In this document: one piece after another, positions 1 to 6,975 of the stretch
Numbering within the stretch: the first letter of the stretch is position 1
Layout: every line of letters starts with the position of its first letter
Assembly: GCF_025791835.1 (NCBI RefSeq)
Contig: NZ_JAOXLP010000065.1
Coordinates: forward strand, 1-11,500
Source: Roseomonas xinghualingensis
GTDB lineage: Bacteria > Pseudomonadota > Alphaproteobacteria > Acetobacterales > Acetobacteraceae
Length of the DNA stretch: 11,500 nt
Direction: 5' to 3'
The notes under the pieces: generated by a model
The model's input: only the letters and a program-made list of their open reading frames with translations
The model's database searches: none
Told to the model about the DNA's origin: nothing
Made by a program: the position numbers and the translations under genes

Positions 1-125
1 TACAACTTCGCCAAGCACCTCAAGGCGCTCCGATGGCGAACACCGTTCCAAGCCGTCTGTGACGCCTGGACCAAAGACACCACCATCTTCAAGATCAACC
101 CGCACCACCTCATCCCGGGACCAAA
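1..125 (+). pseudogene. IS481-family transposase, 3' fragment
   Basis: Reading frame 1 from the window edge encodes about 41 residues that look like the C-terminal end of an IS481-family DDE transposase. The visible pattern is YNFAKHLKALRW, then a conserved AWTKD, then INPHHLIPGP, which is the usual IS481 ending just before the stop. The final one or two residues and the stop are missing: after the Gly-Pro the sequence switches into the 3' end of an unrelated IS5-family transposase in another frame. The gene is cut at the left by the window and at the right by that junction. The family call rests on remembered family endings; I could not align it. Confidence 0.6.
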
Positions 126-248
126 CATATCGAGCGCTTGTTCTGCCGCCTCAAGAACTGGCGGGGATTGGCCACACGATACGACCGGCTGGCCCGGAAC
201 TTCCTGGCCAGCCTCGCCCTCATCGCCACCATCACAGAGTGGCCCTAA
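126..248 (+). pseudogene. IS5-family transposase, 3' fragment
   Basis: A 40-residue tail in frame 3 reads HIERLFCRLKNWRGLATRYD, followed by RLARNFLASLALIATI and a TAA stop at 246-248. This is the very typical C-terminus of IS5/IS427-type transposases: the (I)ER.F.RLK..R.(L/I)ATRYD block carries the catalytic Glu of the DDE triad and is followed by a hydrophobic helix. No start or upstream part is present; the sequence begins abruptly where the IS481 fragment ends. The element's right end probably lies within the next 10-20 bases (GAGGCCCC...), but no partner repeat is available to prove it. Confidence 0.7.
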
Positions 249-287
249 ATGAGGCCCCTACCTAGCGTAATTCGAGACAGCAGTTGT

Positions 288-292
288 GGAGG
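288..292 (+). promoter_or_regulatory. Ribosome binding site for the repA fragment
   Basis: GGAGG lies eight bases before the ATG at 301, which is ideal spacing. It supports 301 as the authentic start of the broken repA-like gene. Confidence 0.5.
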
Positions 293-300
293 ACGAGACA

Positions 301-477
301 ATGGGGACGGTCCACCGGCTCATTGAGGAGCACGGGCGGCAAGGGGCATTGAAGATGGCTCCGACCGTCGGGGACCGCCGCGCCATTGAGGCCGCCATCC
401 AATACATGTCCGACGAGGACGCCGGGGTCGGCTTCCTCTACTCCGGATAGTGCCAAGCCGCCCTGCCCCACAAGAAG
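301..477 (+). pseudogene. repA: Plasmid replication initiator RepA-like, 5' fragment with internal stop
   Basis: An ATG with a strong GGAGG site opens a frame starting MGTVHRLIEEHGRQGALKMA, then DRRAIEAAIQYMSDEDAG and GFLYSG. A TAG stop (448-450) interrupts it, and it resumes as CQAALPHKKG. The stop sits where TGG (Trp) would be expected, so it is probably one nonsense change. The overall pattern (charged N-terminal helix, then 'DE..GF.YSG...ALPH+') resembles the N-terminus of alphaproteobacterial plasmid RepA proteins (RepA_C/PF04796 type). That match is from memory and is not certain. The frame runs into the IS6 element at about 478, and no continuation is seen beyond that element, so roughly the first 59 codons are all that survives. 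It points to a plasmid origin for the region. Confidence 0.45.
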
Positions 478-1059
478 GGCACCGTCAACTTGCAGGTTGT
501 TGATCCCGTCATGCGCGAAGAGGAAGCGCTGCGCCTGGCCGGCGGACTTGAACCGCTTCATCTGTCGTTCTCGTCTTCGCGTCGGCTGCATGACCCGAGG
601 TGGCCGCAGCTGCAGCTTCAGCAACTTCCTGAGTAGCCGCTTGGCAGCTTGCTTATCCCGTCGGCTCTGCACCAGCATGTCGAGCACCATCCCTGTCTGA
701 TCAACGGCACGCCAAAGCCAATGCGTCACACCGTTGATCTTGAGGACGACCTCGTCCAAGTACCACTTGTACCGGCGCGAGGCAGCCGACGGCGGACCCC
801 GTTGGCAAAGATCTGGCCGAACTTGCGGCCCCACTGTCACAGCGTCTCGTGGCTGACCACGATGCCGCGGAAGGCCAGCATCTCCTCCACCATTCGCAAG
901 CTGAGCGGGAAGCGGAAATAGAGCCACACCGCCTGGCTGATGACCTCGACCGGGAAGCGATACCCGGCGAAGCTGGGGCAGGCGGGGGCAGTCATCCCAC
1001 CCGACTACCCGACGCTGGACCGCGCGGGCAAGCTCGTGGCCGGCCAACTTGACGGTGCC
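478..1059 (-). mobile_element. Decayed IS6-family insertion sequence (582 bp)
   Basis: The ends are inverted repeats: GGCACCGTCAACTTG at 478-492 and its near-exact complement CAACTTGACGGTGCC at 1045-1059, with one mismatch in 15. Between them lies a degenerate IS6-family transposase on the minus strand. The length is well below the roughly 800 bp usual for the family because of internal deletions. The eight bases flanking each end (ACAAGAAG left, CTCGGGGT right) do not match, so no target duplication survives. A second, shorter copy of the same element's 5' end lies at 6823-6946 in the opposite orientation. By hand count the first 76 bases of the two copies agree at 72 positions. Confidence 0.75.
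493..995 (-). pseudogene. IS6-family transposase, degenerate
   Basis: The ATG at 995 (minus strand) starts MTAPACPSFAGYRFPVEVIS, then AVWLYFRFPLSLRMVEEML and a typical IS6-family N-terminus ending in HETL. Damage is plain. There is a TGA right after HETL, where the family has an Arg before QWGRKFGQ. A one-base deletion near 769 shifts the frame just before WYLDEVVLKINGVTHWLWRA. About 35 residues are missing between PPRVM and QPTRRRERQMKRF, a segment that in the family holds the second catalytic Asp and the Glu. The last 30 or so residues after INNL are also gone. Only the first Asp (in LDEVV) of the DDE triad is left. It cannot make an active transposase. Confidence 0.8.
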
Positions 1060-1079
1060 CTCGGGGTCCACATCCCGAG
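1060..1079. repeat. GC-rich hairpin beyond the regulator 3' end
   Basis: CTCGGG at 1060-1065 pairs with CCCGAG at 1074-1079 across an eight-base loop. It lies about 45 bases beyond the stop of the minus-strand IclR regulator gene, so it could act as a transcription terminator, but no T-run follows it on the minus strand. It also sits exactly at the IS6 border, so it may instead be junction sequence. Confidence 0.25.
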
Positions 1080-1124
1080 CTTGAATCACCCCCCGAGCCC
1101 TACCAAGCCATTCTCAACGGTCAC

Positions 1125-1904
1125 TTAGAGGTTCGCGGAGAGCCGCCGCGCTCCTTCAAGGAGGAGCGGCAACAGGTCCCGTTCCGCCTCCTCCAGGCTG
1201 CGCCGACTGGGCTGCGTGCTCACGCTCATTGCCGCGACGACACCGCCGGACAGGTCCCGTACCGGCACAGCGAGCGAGAGCAGGCCTAGCTCTAGCTCTT
1301 CGTCGCAGGCAGCGTAGCCGGCTGCACGGGCGCGCTCGATGCGGGCCCGCACCTCGTCCGGCGCCGCTGCGGTGCGATGCGTCAGGGGCTCGAAGCTCGA
1401 CGCTGCCAGTCGTGAGGCGATCGCATCAGCGGACAGGCTGGCGAGCAGCACGCGCCCAGTGGCCGAGCACCAAGCAGGTAGGCGCGACCCGATCCCTGGC
1501 CCGACCGATACCATCCGGTGCGGTGCCGCACGTGCGACGAAAACTGTGTCCACTCCGTCGAGAATCGCGAGGGAGATCGCCTCCCCCGCTGCCGCCTGGA
1601 TCGCCTCCAGTACCGGCTGGGCAAGGCGGGGAAGTGGTGTCGCCGACAGGAAGGAATAGCCGAGGCGCAGCATGCGTGGCTGTGGCGCGAAGTGGCGTCC
1701 ATCATGGGTGACGTAGCCAAGCTCAAGGAGCGTAAGCAGGCAGCGACGTGCCGTCGCGCGGGAGAGCCCGGTGCGGCGCGCGGCCTCCGCGAGGGTCAGG
1801 CGCGGCGCGCCCTCTCCGAAGCACTCAAGGATGGCAAGCCCCTTCGCGAGCCCCGCCATTGCTTCCCGTCTCTCCCCCCCTGCTTCGGTCATTGCTCTAT
1901 CCAC
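1125..1904 (-). CDS. tphR: IclR-family transcriptional regulator (TphR-like)
   Basis: A 259-residue protein of normal IclR-family length. Residues about 17-80 form the winged helix-turn-helix (KGLAILECF, then LTLAEAARRTGLSRATARR, then LELGYVTHDG), and about 90-255 form the effector-binding domain with the conserved GPGIGSRLPAWCSATGRVLL and DEELELGLLSLAVPV blocks. The subgroup resembles PcaR/PcaU/PobR activators of aromatic acid pathways. It is transcribed away from the tphC-A2-A3-A1-B operon, the arrangement known for tphR, so it probably activates that operon in response to terephthalate; this is inferred from context. The listed start is GTG at 1904; an ATG at 1892 (MTEAGGERRE) is an equal or better choice. 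The gene ends 65 bp from the IS6 remnant. Confidence 0.8.
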   Translation of the reverse strand: MDRAMTEAGGERREAMAGLAKGLAILECFGEGAPRLTLAEAARRTGLSRATARRCLLTLLELGYVTHDGRHFAPQPRMLRLGYSFLSATPLPRLAQPVLEAIQAAAGEAISLAILDGVDTVFVARAAPHRMVSVGPGIGSRLPAWCSATGRVLLASLSADAIASRLAASSFEPLTHRTAAAPDEVRARIERARAAGYAACDEELELGLLSLAVPVRDLSGGVVAAMSVSTQPSRRSLEEAERDLLPLLLEGARRLSANL

Positions 1905-1911
1905 CCCAGCA

Positions 1912-1940
1912 TTGACGCTCTCCAGTTCGAATAGCAGTAT
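1912..1940 (+). promoter_or_regulatory. Candidate sigma-70 promoter for the tph operon
   Basis: TTGACG (1912-1917) and CAGTAT (1935-1940) are 17 bases apart, a plausible -35/-10 pair reading toward tphC. The predicted transcript would start near 1947, just before the palindromic site at 1960-1974. This is pattern-based only. Confidence 0.3.
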
Positions 1941-1954
1941 GTTCGTAAATCAGC

Positions 1955-1974
1955 CGAACGTTCGATATTCGAAC
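1955..1974. promoter_or_regulatory. Candidate IclR-type operator between tphR and tphC
   Basis: GTTCGATATTCGAAC at 1960-1974 is an inverted repeat with six-base arms and a three-base centre. It overlaps a second perfect palindrome, GAACGTTC (1956-1963). Further GTTCG half-sites occur at 1925-1930 and 1941-1945. The 15-base core closely resembles the site I recall for the IclR-family regulator PcaR (GTTCGATAATCGCAC). Its place in the divergent gap fits control of both genes. The resemblance is from memory; binding is inferred. Confidence 0.55.
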
Positions 1975-1998
1975 AACTCTAATCGGTCAAGGCTGCAC

Positions 1999-2007
1999 GG
2001 GAGGAAG
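1999..2007 (+). promoter_or_regulatory. Ribosome binding site deciding the TTG start of tphC
   Basis: GGGAGGAAG lies 7-10 bases upstream of the TTG at 2015. It is the only strong site near the 5' end and places the start directly before the signal-peptide codons, so the rare TTG is preferred over internal ATGs. Confidence 0.5.
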
Positions 2008-2014
2008 ACAGGCG

Positions 2015-3004
2015 TTGAAACTTCTGAACCGCCGTTTGCTGCTCGCGTCGCCGATGCTGGCCCTCCCCTCCCTTGGAACCGGGGCCCAGTCGGCATCCGG
2101 AGCCACCGGCTATCCGAGCCGACCGGTGCGCATCATCGTGCCCTTCCCGGCCGGTGGGTCGAACGACATCTCGGCGCGGGTCGCGGCGGAGCACCTCCGG
2201 ACCTTATGGGGCCAGCCCTTCGTGGTGGAGAACCTCTCTGGCGCCGGCGGGAACGTAGGGACGGCGAACTTCGCCAGGGCCGAGCCCGACGGCTACACCC
2301 TGCTCGTTACCCCACCTGGCCCGCTCTCGATCAACCAGTTCCTCTTCCGCGATCTCGGCTTCGCGCCCGAGGGCTTCGTGCCGGTGACGGTGCTCTGCGA
2401 GACGCCAAACGTTGCCATCGTCTCCACTAACAGCGGCATCCGCACGCTCGGCGAGCTGATCGAGCGGGCCAGAGCGCGGCCAGAGACGCTCACCTACGCC
2501 TCCCAGGGGGTGGGGACCACATCCCATCTCACCGCCGCGCTGTTCCAAGATCTGACCGGCACTAAGCTCGTCCACATCCCCTACCGCGGTGAGGCGCCGG
2601 CCATGACCGATGTGGTGGGCGGGCGCGTGGACATGATCTTTTCCAATGTCACAGGCGCCCTGACCCAGCACCAGGCCGGGCGCGTGCGGATGCTCGCCGT
2701 GGCCGATAAGGAGCGCGCTCCGGAGGTCCCGGACGTGCCGAACGCTGCGGAGGCCGGGCTTCCCGGCTTCCAGTCCACCGCCTGGTTCGCGGCCGTCGCT
2801 CCCGCCAGCACCCCTGCCCCCGTCGTCGCGCGCCTTTACGAGGGCCTCTCCCAGGTGCTGCGCTCGCCCTCGGTGCAGCGCCGCTACCGTGAGCTGGGCG
2901 CCGCCGTGGTGGGCGGCACGCCGGCCGAAACCGCAGCCTTCGTCGCGGCCGAGCGTACGCGCTGGGGCGCCCTGGTGCAGCGCGCCAACGTCACCGTGGA
3001 ATAA
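2015..3004 (+). CDS. tphC: Bug-family (tripartite tricarboxylate transporter) substrate-binding protein, TphC-like
   Basis: A 329-residue periplasmic solute-binding protein of the Bug/TctC family. The N-terminus has a signal peptide (Arg-Arg at 6-7, then [14 protein letters not shown]) with likely cleavage around residues 24-29. The mature part opens with the family signature [19 protein letters not shown], then [14 protein letters not shown] and [27 protein letters not shown] is the second signature. It starts at TTG with a good ribosome site and ends 14 bp before tphA2. Known tph operons carry a TctC-like protein, TphC, that captures terephthalate for uptake through a TctAB-type membrane pair. 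No membrane pair is encoded here, so this protein would have to borrow one from elsewhere. Substrate is inferred from context. Confidence 0.8.
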   Translation: MKLLNRRLLLASPMLALPSLGTGAQSASGATGYPSRPVRIIVPFPAGGSNDISARVAAEHLRTLWGQPFVVENLSGAGGNVGTANFARAEPDGYTLLVTPPGPLSINQFLFRDLGFAPEGFVPVTVLCETPNVAIVSTNSGIRTLGELIERARARPETLTYASQGVGTTSHLTAALFQDLTGTKLVHIPYRGEAPAMTDVVGGRVDMIFSNVTGALTQHQAGRVRMLAVADKERAPEVPDVPNAAEAGLPGFQSTAWFAAVAPASTPAPVVARLYEGLSQVLRSPSVQRRYRELGAAVVGGTPAETAAFVAAERTRWGALVQRANVTVE

Positions 3005-3018
3005 GCGGAGCCATCGCC

Positions 3019-4305
3019 ATGCCCGACCACAACCTGCCCGAGACCGCCCTTCCCCACGGCCTGACGGCCCCGCCGGAAGTACCCTGGCCCGAGGGGCTGA
3101 CCCGCGTGCCCTACTGGGTGTTCCAGCGCGAGGACGTGGCGGCCCTGGAGCAGACCCACGTCTTCCGCGGCGAGACCTGGAACTACCTTTGCCTGGAGGC
3201 GGAAATCGCGAAGCCCGGGGACTACCGCGCCACGACCCTTGGCGGTGTGCCGATCCTGGCGGTGCGGGATCATGACGGCGAGATCTACGCCTTCGAGAAC
3301 CGCTGCGTGCACCGCGGCGCCCTCATCGCGCTTGAGGATTTCGGCCACGCGCGGGAGTTCACCTGCGTCTACCACGCCTGGAGCTACGACCTGCAGGGCA
3401 ACCTGAAGGGCGTAGCCTTCAAGGATGGCATCAACGGCCAGGGCGGCATGCCCGAGTGCTTCCGGATGTCCGAGCACTCCCCCCGCAAACTCCGAACCGC
3501 CGTCGTCCACGGCCTCGTCTTCGCCTCCGCCTCCGACACTGTGCCTCCGATTGAGGAGTACCTCGGCGACGAGATCATGGAGCGTATCGACCGGGTCCTC
3601 GGCGGACGCGAGGTGGAGGTGATTGGCCGCTTCACCCAGGAGTTGCCGAACAACTGGAAGCTTTATGTGGAGAACGTACGGGACAGTTATCACGCCTCGC
3701 TACTGCACCTGTTCTTCACCACTTTCGAGCTGAACAGGCTCAATATGAAGGGCGGCCTCATCGTCTCAGAATCCGGCGGCAACCACGTCTCCTACTCCGC
3801 TATCGACCGCGAGGCCGAGGCGAAGGCAAAGGCGGCAAACGACTACGCCGCGCAGAACATCCGCTCGGAGAGCGACTACCGCCTGAAGGACCCAAGCGTT
3901 CTGGAGGGTCAGGACGAGTTCGGGGACGGGGTGACGCTCCAGATCCTCTCCGTCTTCCCTGGCTTTGTGCTGCAGCAGATCCAGAACGCGCTCGCGATCC
4001 GCCAAGTGGTGCCACGCGGCGTGGGTCGAACGGACCTGCACTGGACCTACATCGGCTTCAAGGACGACACGCCCGAGTTGCGCAAGATGCGCCTGAAGCA
4101 GGGCAACCTCGTCGGCCCAGCCGGTTACGTCTCCATGGAGGATGGCTGCGTCGGCGGCTTCGTGCAGCGCGGCGTTGTCGGCGCCTCCGACCGGCATGCG
4201 GTGCTTGAGATGGGCGGAGCCGACGCGAGTAGCACGCGTACTCGCGCAACTGAGGCGTCCGTCCGAGGCTTCTGGAAGGCTTATCGGGAGTGCACGGGGC
4301 TTTGA
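3019..4305 (+). CDS. tphA2: Terephthalate 1,2-dioxygenase large (oxygenase) subunit
   Basis: A 428-residue Rieske non-haem iron oxygenase alpha subunit. The Rieske cluster ligands are C96-x-H98 (CVHRG) and C116-x2-H119 (CVYHAW), with the classic 17-residue gap. The catalytic domain has D222-x2-H225-x4-H230 (DSYHASLLH), giving the bridging Asp and two iron His; D375 in SMEDG is a candidate third ligand. Stretches such as [54 protein letters not shown] and [14 protein letters not shown] match what I remember of Comamonas TphA2 closely. With TphA3 and TphA1 it would convert terephthalate, O2 and NADPH to the cis-dihydrodiol 1,2-dihydroxy-3,5-cyclohexadiene-1,4-dicarboxylate. The stop overlaps the tphA3 start by one base. 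A related aromatic carboxylate as substrate cannot be excluded. Confidence 0.82.
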   Translation: MPDHNLPETALPHGLTAPPEVPWPEGLTRVPYWVFQREDVAALEQTHVFRGETWNYLCLEAEIAKPGDYRATTLGGVPILAVRDHDGEIYAFENRCVHRGALIALEDFGHAREFTCVYHAWSYDLQGNLKGVAFKDGINGQGGMPECFRMSEHSPRKLRTAVVHGLVFASASDTVPPIEEYLGDEIMERIDRVLGGREVEVIGRFTQELPNNWKLYVENVRDSYHASLLHLFFTTFELNRLNMKGGLIVSESGGNHVSYSAIDREAEAKAKAANDYAAQNIRSESDYRLKDPSVLEGQDEFGDGVTLQILSVFPGFVLQQIQNALAIRQVVPRGVGRTDLHWTYIGFKDDTPELRKMRLKQGNLVGPAGYVSMEDGCVGGFVQRGVVGASDRHAVLEMGGADASSTRTRATEASVRGFWKAYRECTGL

Positions 4306-4769
4306 TGCAGATCACCGACATCATAGCGGCGCAGGCGCGCTACGCCCGCTGCATCGACACCGACCAGTTGGAAGCCTGGCCGGGCTTCTTCACCGAGGAC
4401 TGCCTCTACCGGATCACTACGGCGGAGAACCACCGCCTTGGCTATGCCGCCGGCATCATCTGGGCGGACAGCCGCGGGATGCTGGAGGACCGGGTGGCGG
4501 CCCTGCGCGAGGCAAACATCTACGAGCGCCATTCCTACCGTCACATCCTCGGACTGCCGTTGCTTGAGGATGAAGGACCGGAGGGCGTGCGGAGTGAAAC
4601 GCCCTTCCTCGTTGCACGCATCATGCGGGATGGCGCGACGGACCTCTTTGCGACCGGACGCTACCTCGACCTCTGGCGCGCGGACGAGGCGGGCGCGCCG
4701 AAGCTGGCGGAACGGATCGTGGTCTGCGACAGCTCGCGAACCGACACGCTGCTGGCACTGCCGCTTTAG
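4305..4769 (+). CDS. tphA3: Terephthalate 1,2-dioxygenase small subunit
   Basis: A 154-residue SnoaL-like/ring-hydroxylating dioxygenase beta subunit. I chose the ATG at 4305, which overlaps the tphA2 stop (TGATG), over an upstream in-frame GTG at 4290 inside tphA2. It gives exactly the length I recall for TphA3. Visible marks are the N-terminal helix ending in DTDQLEAWPGFFTEDCLYRI, then AAGIIWADSRGML, LREANIYERHSYRHILGLP, and a C-terminal ERIVVCDSSRTDTLLALPL, all like known TphA3. The subunit is structural: it packs against TphA2 in the oxygenase hexamer and holds no metal. Coupled translation with tphA2 would keep the two subunits in step. Confidence 0.8.
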   Translation: MQITDIIAAQARYARCIDTDQLEAWPGFFTEDCLYRITTAENHRLGYAAGIIWADSRGMLEDRVAALREANIYERHSYRHILGLPLLEDEGPEGVRSETPFLVARIMRDGATDLFATGRYLDLWRADEAGAPKLAERIVVCDSSRTDTLLALPL

Positions 4770-4770
4770 C

Positions 4771-5793
4771 ATGCAGTGGACCGTGCAGGTCGCCCATAGC
4801 GACCACCGCTTTCCCTGCTCCTCCAACGAGACGATCCTGGAGGCCGCGCAGCGTGCCGGGCTGGAGATTCCCTATTCCTGCCGAAAGGGCGTTTGCATCA
4901 CCTGCCAGGGCAAGGTCTCCGCCGGATCCATTGAATCCTCCGGCACAGTCCGCTCCGCCGAGAAGGACGGGACCTTCGACGCGCTCTTCTGCGCCTCTCG
5001 CCCGCGCTCGGACGTCACCATCGCCCCGCGCCGCGTTTCACGCCCCCTCGGGATGGGGCAGCCGCGGGAGGTGACAGCGCGCGTTTTCCGCAAGCAGCTC
5101 GTCGCGCCCGGCGTGACGCAGCTGCACCTACGCTTCCCCATCGGCCAGCGCGTCGCCTTCAAGGCGGGCCAGTACATGGATGTGCTGCTGCCGGGCGGCG
5201 AGCGGCGCTCCTACTCCATGGCGAATTCCCCCGCCGAGGCGGACGGGGTGCAGATGCACGTCCGCATGCACCCGGGCGGTGCCTTCTCGGACGCGGTGTT
5301 GGCCGGGCTGCAGCCCGGCGACGCGCTGCGCCTGAAGATGCCCTACGGCGAGGTGGAGCCGGACGGGCGCGACCCGCGCCCACTCCTCCTCCTCGCCACC
5401 GGCACCGGCTTCGCCCCCGTCGCCTCCATCCTGGAGGAGGCGGTGCGCCGCCGCTGGGCACGTCCCCTGATCCTCTACCGCGGCGGCCGCCAGCCGGACG
5501 ACCTCTACCTGCCGGAGTTCCCTGCACGCTGGGCCCGGCGCCTGCGGGACTTCCGCTACGTGCCCGTCCTCTCCCAGCCCGACCCGTCCTGGACCGGGCG
5601 CACCGGGCGGGTGCCGGCAGCCGCGGCGACCGACTATCCGGTAATGTCGGGCCTGCAGGTCTACGCGTCCGGAAGCCCCGCCATGGTTGCCTCGGCTCGC
5701 GAGTCCTTCACGAAGCTCCACGGACTTCCCGAGGCCGACTTCTTCGCTGACGCCTTCATCCCCTCGACCCAGGCGGGCGCGGAGGCCGCATGA
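4771..5793 (+). CDS. tphA1: Terephthalate dioxygenase reductase component (ferredoxin-FAD/NAD(P)H)
   Basis: A 340-residue flavo-iron-sulfur reductase. Residues 1-85 are a plant-type 2Fe-2S ferredoxin domain with C37-x4-C42-x2-C45 (CRKGVCITC) and C74 (LFCAS). The FAD domain follows (KAGQYMDVLL, then RSYSMANS), and then a NAD(P)H domain with LATGTGFAPVASILEEA and YASGSPAMVASA. It passes electrons from NAD(P)H through FAD and the iron-sulfur centre to the Rieske cluster of TphA2. The frame stays open far upstream into tphA3, but the ATG at 4771, one base after the tphA3 stop, starts exactly at the ferredoxin domain. It shares ATGA with tphB. In the Comamonas clusters I recall, tphB comes before tphA1; here the order is reversed. 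Confidence 0.8.
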   Translation: MQWTVQVAHSDHRFPCSSNETILEAAQRAGLEIPYSCRKGVCITCQGKVSAGSIESSGTVRSAEKDGTFDALFCASRPRSDVTIAPRRVSRPLGMGQPREVTARVFRKQLVAPGVTQLHLRFPIGQRVAFKAGQYMDVLLPGGERRSYSMANSPAEADGVQMHVRMHPGGAFSDAVLAGLQPGDALRLKMPYGEVEPDGRDPRPLLLLATGTGFAPVASILEEAVRRRWARPLILYRGGRQPDDLYLPEFPARWARRLRDFRYVPVLSQPDPSWTGRTGRVPAAAATDYPVMSGLQVYASGSPAMVASARESFTKLHGLPEADFFADAFIPSTQAGAEAA

Positions 5794-6809
5794 GCGCTGC
5801 ACCGCGCCGGCGCATTGCGCTAACCATCGGCGACCCGAACGGCATCGGGCCGGAGATCGCCGTAAAGGCCGCCGCCCTCGCCGCCCGCCGGCCGGATGGC
5901 CCGGTTCCCGTGCTGGTAGGCGATCCCGTCCCCGTCCGGCACTACGCCGCCCGCCACGCGGCGGACCTGCCGATCCGTGAGGCACCTGCCGCCTGGCAGG
6001 ACAGGGGCGGCCTGAACCTCGCCCCGTTGGAAGCGCTGCCAGAGGGCGCCTTCAGACCAGGCAAAGTCACGCCGGAAGCCGGGGCGGCCACGGTGGCCTA
6101 TGTCCGCGAGGCCCTGGCCCTCCTCGACGCCGGCGAGGCCGCGGCGATCATCGGCTGTCCGCATTCAGAGACGGCGGTAGCCGCGGCCGGGATCCCCTTC
6201 AGCGGCTACCCCGGCCTCGTCGCCGACCTGACCGGCGTTCCCCATGACGAAGTCTTCATGATGCTCGTCGGTGGCGGCCTACGGATCGTCCATGCCACAC
6301 TTCACGAGCGCCTCCAGACAGCTCTGGAGCGGGTGACGCCGGAACTCGTGGCCGCGGCTGGCCAGGCGGCCCACCGCGTGCTGACTGCCTGGGGCGTTCC
6401 AGACCCCCGGATAGGGGTCTTCGGCCTCAACCCCCATGCCGGGGAAGGCGGGCTGTTCGGCATCGAGGATGCCCGCGTGACGGAACCCGCCGTCGCAGCG
6501 CTGCGGCAGGCAGGCATCCGTGCGGAGGGGCCGGCAGGCGCCGACGTGCTGCTCGCCAGCCGGGCCATGGACGCCTACGTCGCAATCTACCACGACCAGG
6601 GCCACATCCCGATCAAGCTCCTGGCGCCGAGGCGAGCCTCCGCCCTGTCTATTGGCGCGAAGGTGCTCTTCTCCAGCGTCGGCCACGGTAGCGCCTTCGA
6701 CATCGCCGGCCAGGGTGTCGCCGATCCGGGAGCCGTTACGGCCACGCTGGAACTCCTGCACGGCGGTAAGGGAGCCCACGATCTGTCGCCTCGGCCCCCG
6801 GTGCCCTGA
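5790..6809 (+). CDS. tphB: PdxA-like dihydrodiol dehydrogenase (TphB)
   Basis: A 339-residue protein of the PdxA family of metal-dependent oxidative decarboxylating dehydrogenases. Motifs in order are LTIGDPNGIGPEI (11-23), IGCPHSET (121-128), VHATLHERL with H172, GLNPHAGEGGLFGIED (212-227, H216), IYHDQGHIPIKL (266-277, H268) and GHGSAFDIAG (298-307). The three His are the divalent-metal ligands of PdxA. Vitamin B6 genes are absent and the gene follows the dioxygenase operon, so it should be TphB: it oxidises and decarboxylates the terephthalate dihydrodiol to protocatechuate. The start overlaps the tphA1 stop by four bases. The gene is slightly longer than the roughly 315 residues I recall for TphB; its last residues (SPRPPVP) end 13 bp from an IS6 remnant, so the tail may be altered by that junction. 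Confidence 0.8.
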   Translation: MSAAPRRRIALTIGDPNGIGPEIAVKAAALAARRPDGPVPVLVGDPVPVRHYAARHAADLPIREAPAAWQDRGGLNLAPLEALPEGAFRPGKVTPEAGAATVAYVREALALLDAGEAAAIIGCPHSETAVAAAGIPFSGYPGLVADLTGVPHDEVFMMLVGGGLRIVHATLHERLQTALERVTPELVAAAGQAAHRVLTAWGVPDPRIGVFGLNPHAGEGGLFGIEDARVTEPAVAALRQAGIRAEGPAGADVLLASRAMDAYVAIYHDQGHIPIKLLAPRRASALSIGAKVLFSSVGHGSAFDIAGQGVADPGAVTATLELLHGGKGAHDLSPRPPVP

Positions 6810-6822
6810 CACCGAGGGTAAG

Positions 6823-6946
6823 GGCATCGTCAAGTTGGCCGGCCGCCAGCTTGCCCGCGCGGTCCAGCGCCGGGTAGTCGGGTGGGATGACTGCCCCCGC
6901 CGCCTGCCCCAGCTTTGCCGGGTAGCGCTTCCCGGCCGAGATCAGC
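6823..6946 (+). mobile_element. IS6-family element, 5' fragment
   Basis: It begins with the same terminal sequence as the element at 478-1059 (GGCATCGTCAAGTTGGCC) and continues with an ATG at 6887 that encodes MTAPAACPSFAG, a TAG stop, then RFPAEIS. By hand count 72 of the first 76 bases match the other copy; a three-base insertion (extra Ala codon) and the stop then follow. Similarity ends near 6946. Only the left inverted repeat and about 20 codons remain. The orientation is opposite to the other copy, so the two point away from the tph operon between them. Confidence 0.75.
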
Positions 6947-6975
6947 GGCTGGGATAAGCTCGCCTCTGGTTTTCG

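Noticed and set aside
262..1089. Long minus-strand open frame of 275 codons covering the IS6 remnant
   Set aside because: It is a patchwork: the middle matches an IS6 transposase only in part, the first third reads the transposase in the wrong frame, and the last part reads the repA fragment backwards. It is not a gene.
4438..4770. Upstream extension of the tphA1 frame inside tphA3
   Set aside because: The frame is open by chance in GC-rich DNA; the real tphA1 starts at 4771 right at the ferredoxin domain, and the upstream codons lie inside tphA3.
5790..6809. Vitamin B6 biosynthesis pdxA as the role of the PdxA-like gene
   Set aside because: Motifs alone would allow it, but it overlaps tphA1 in a dioxygenase operon and no other B6 gene is near, which fits TphB much better.
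6789..6817. Inverted repeats around the tphB stop (CGGTG/CACCG and CCTCGG/CCGAGG) as a terminator
   Set aside because: The arms are short, two alternative pairings compete, no T-run follows and the IS6 border is a few bases away; too weak to annotate.
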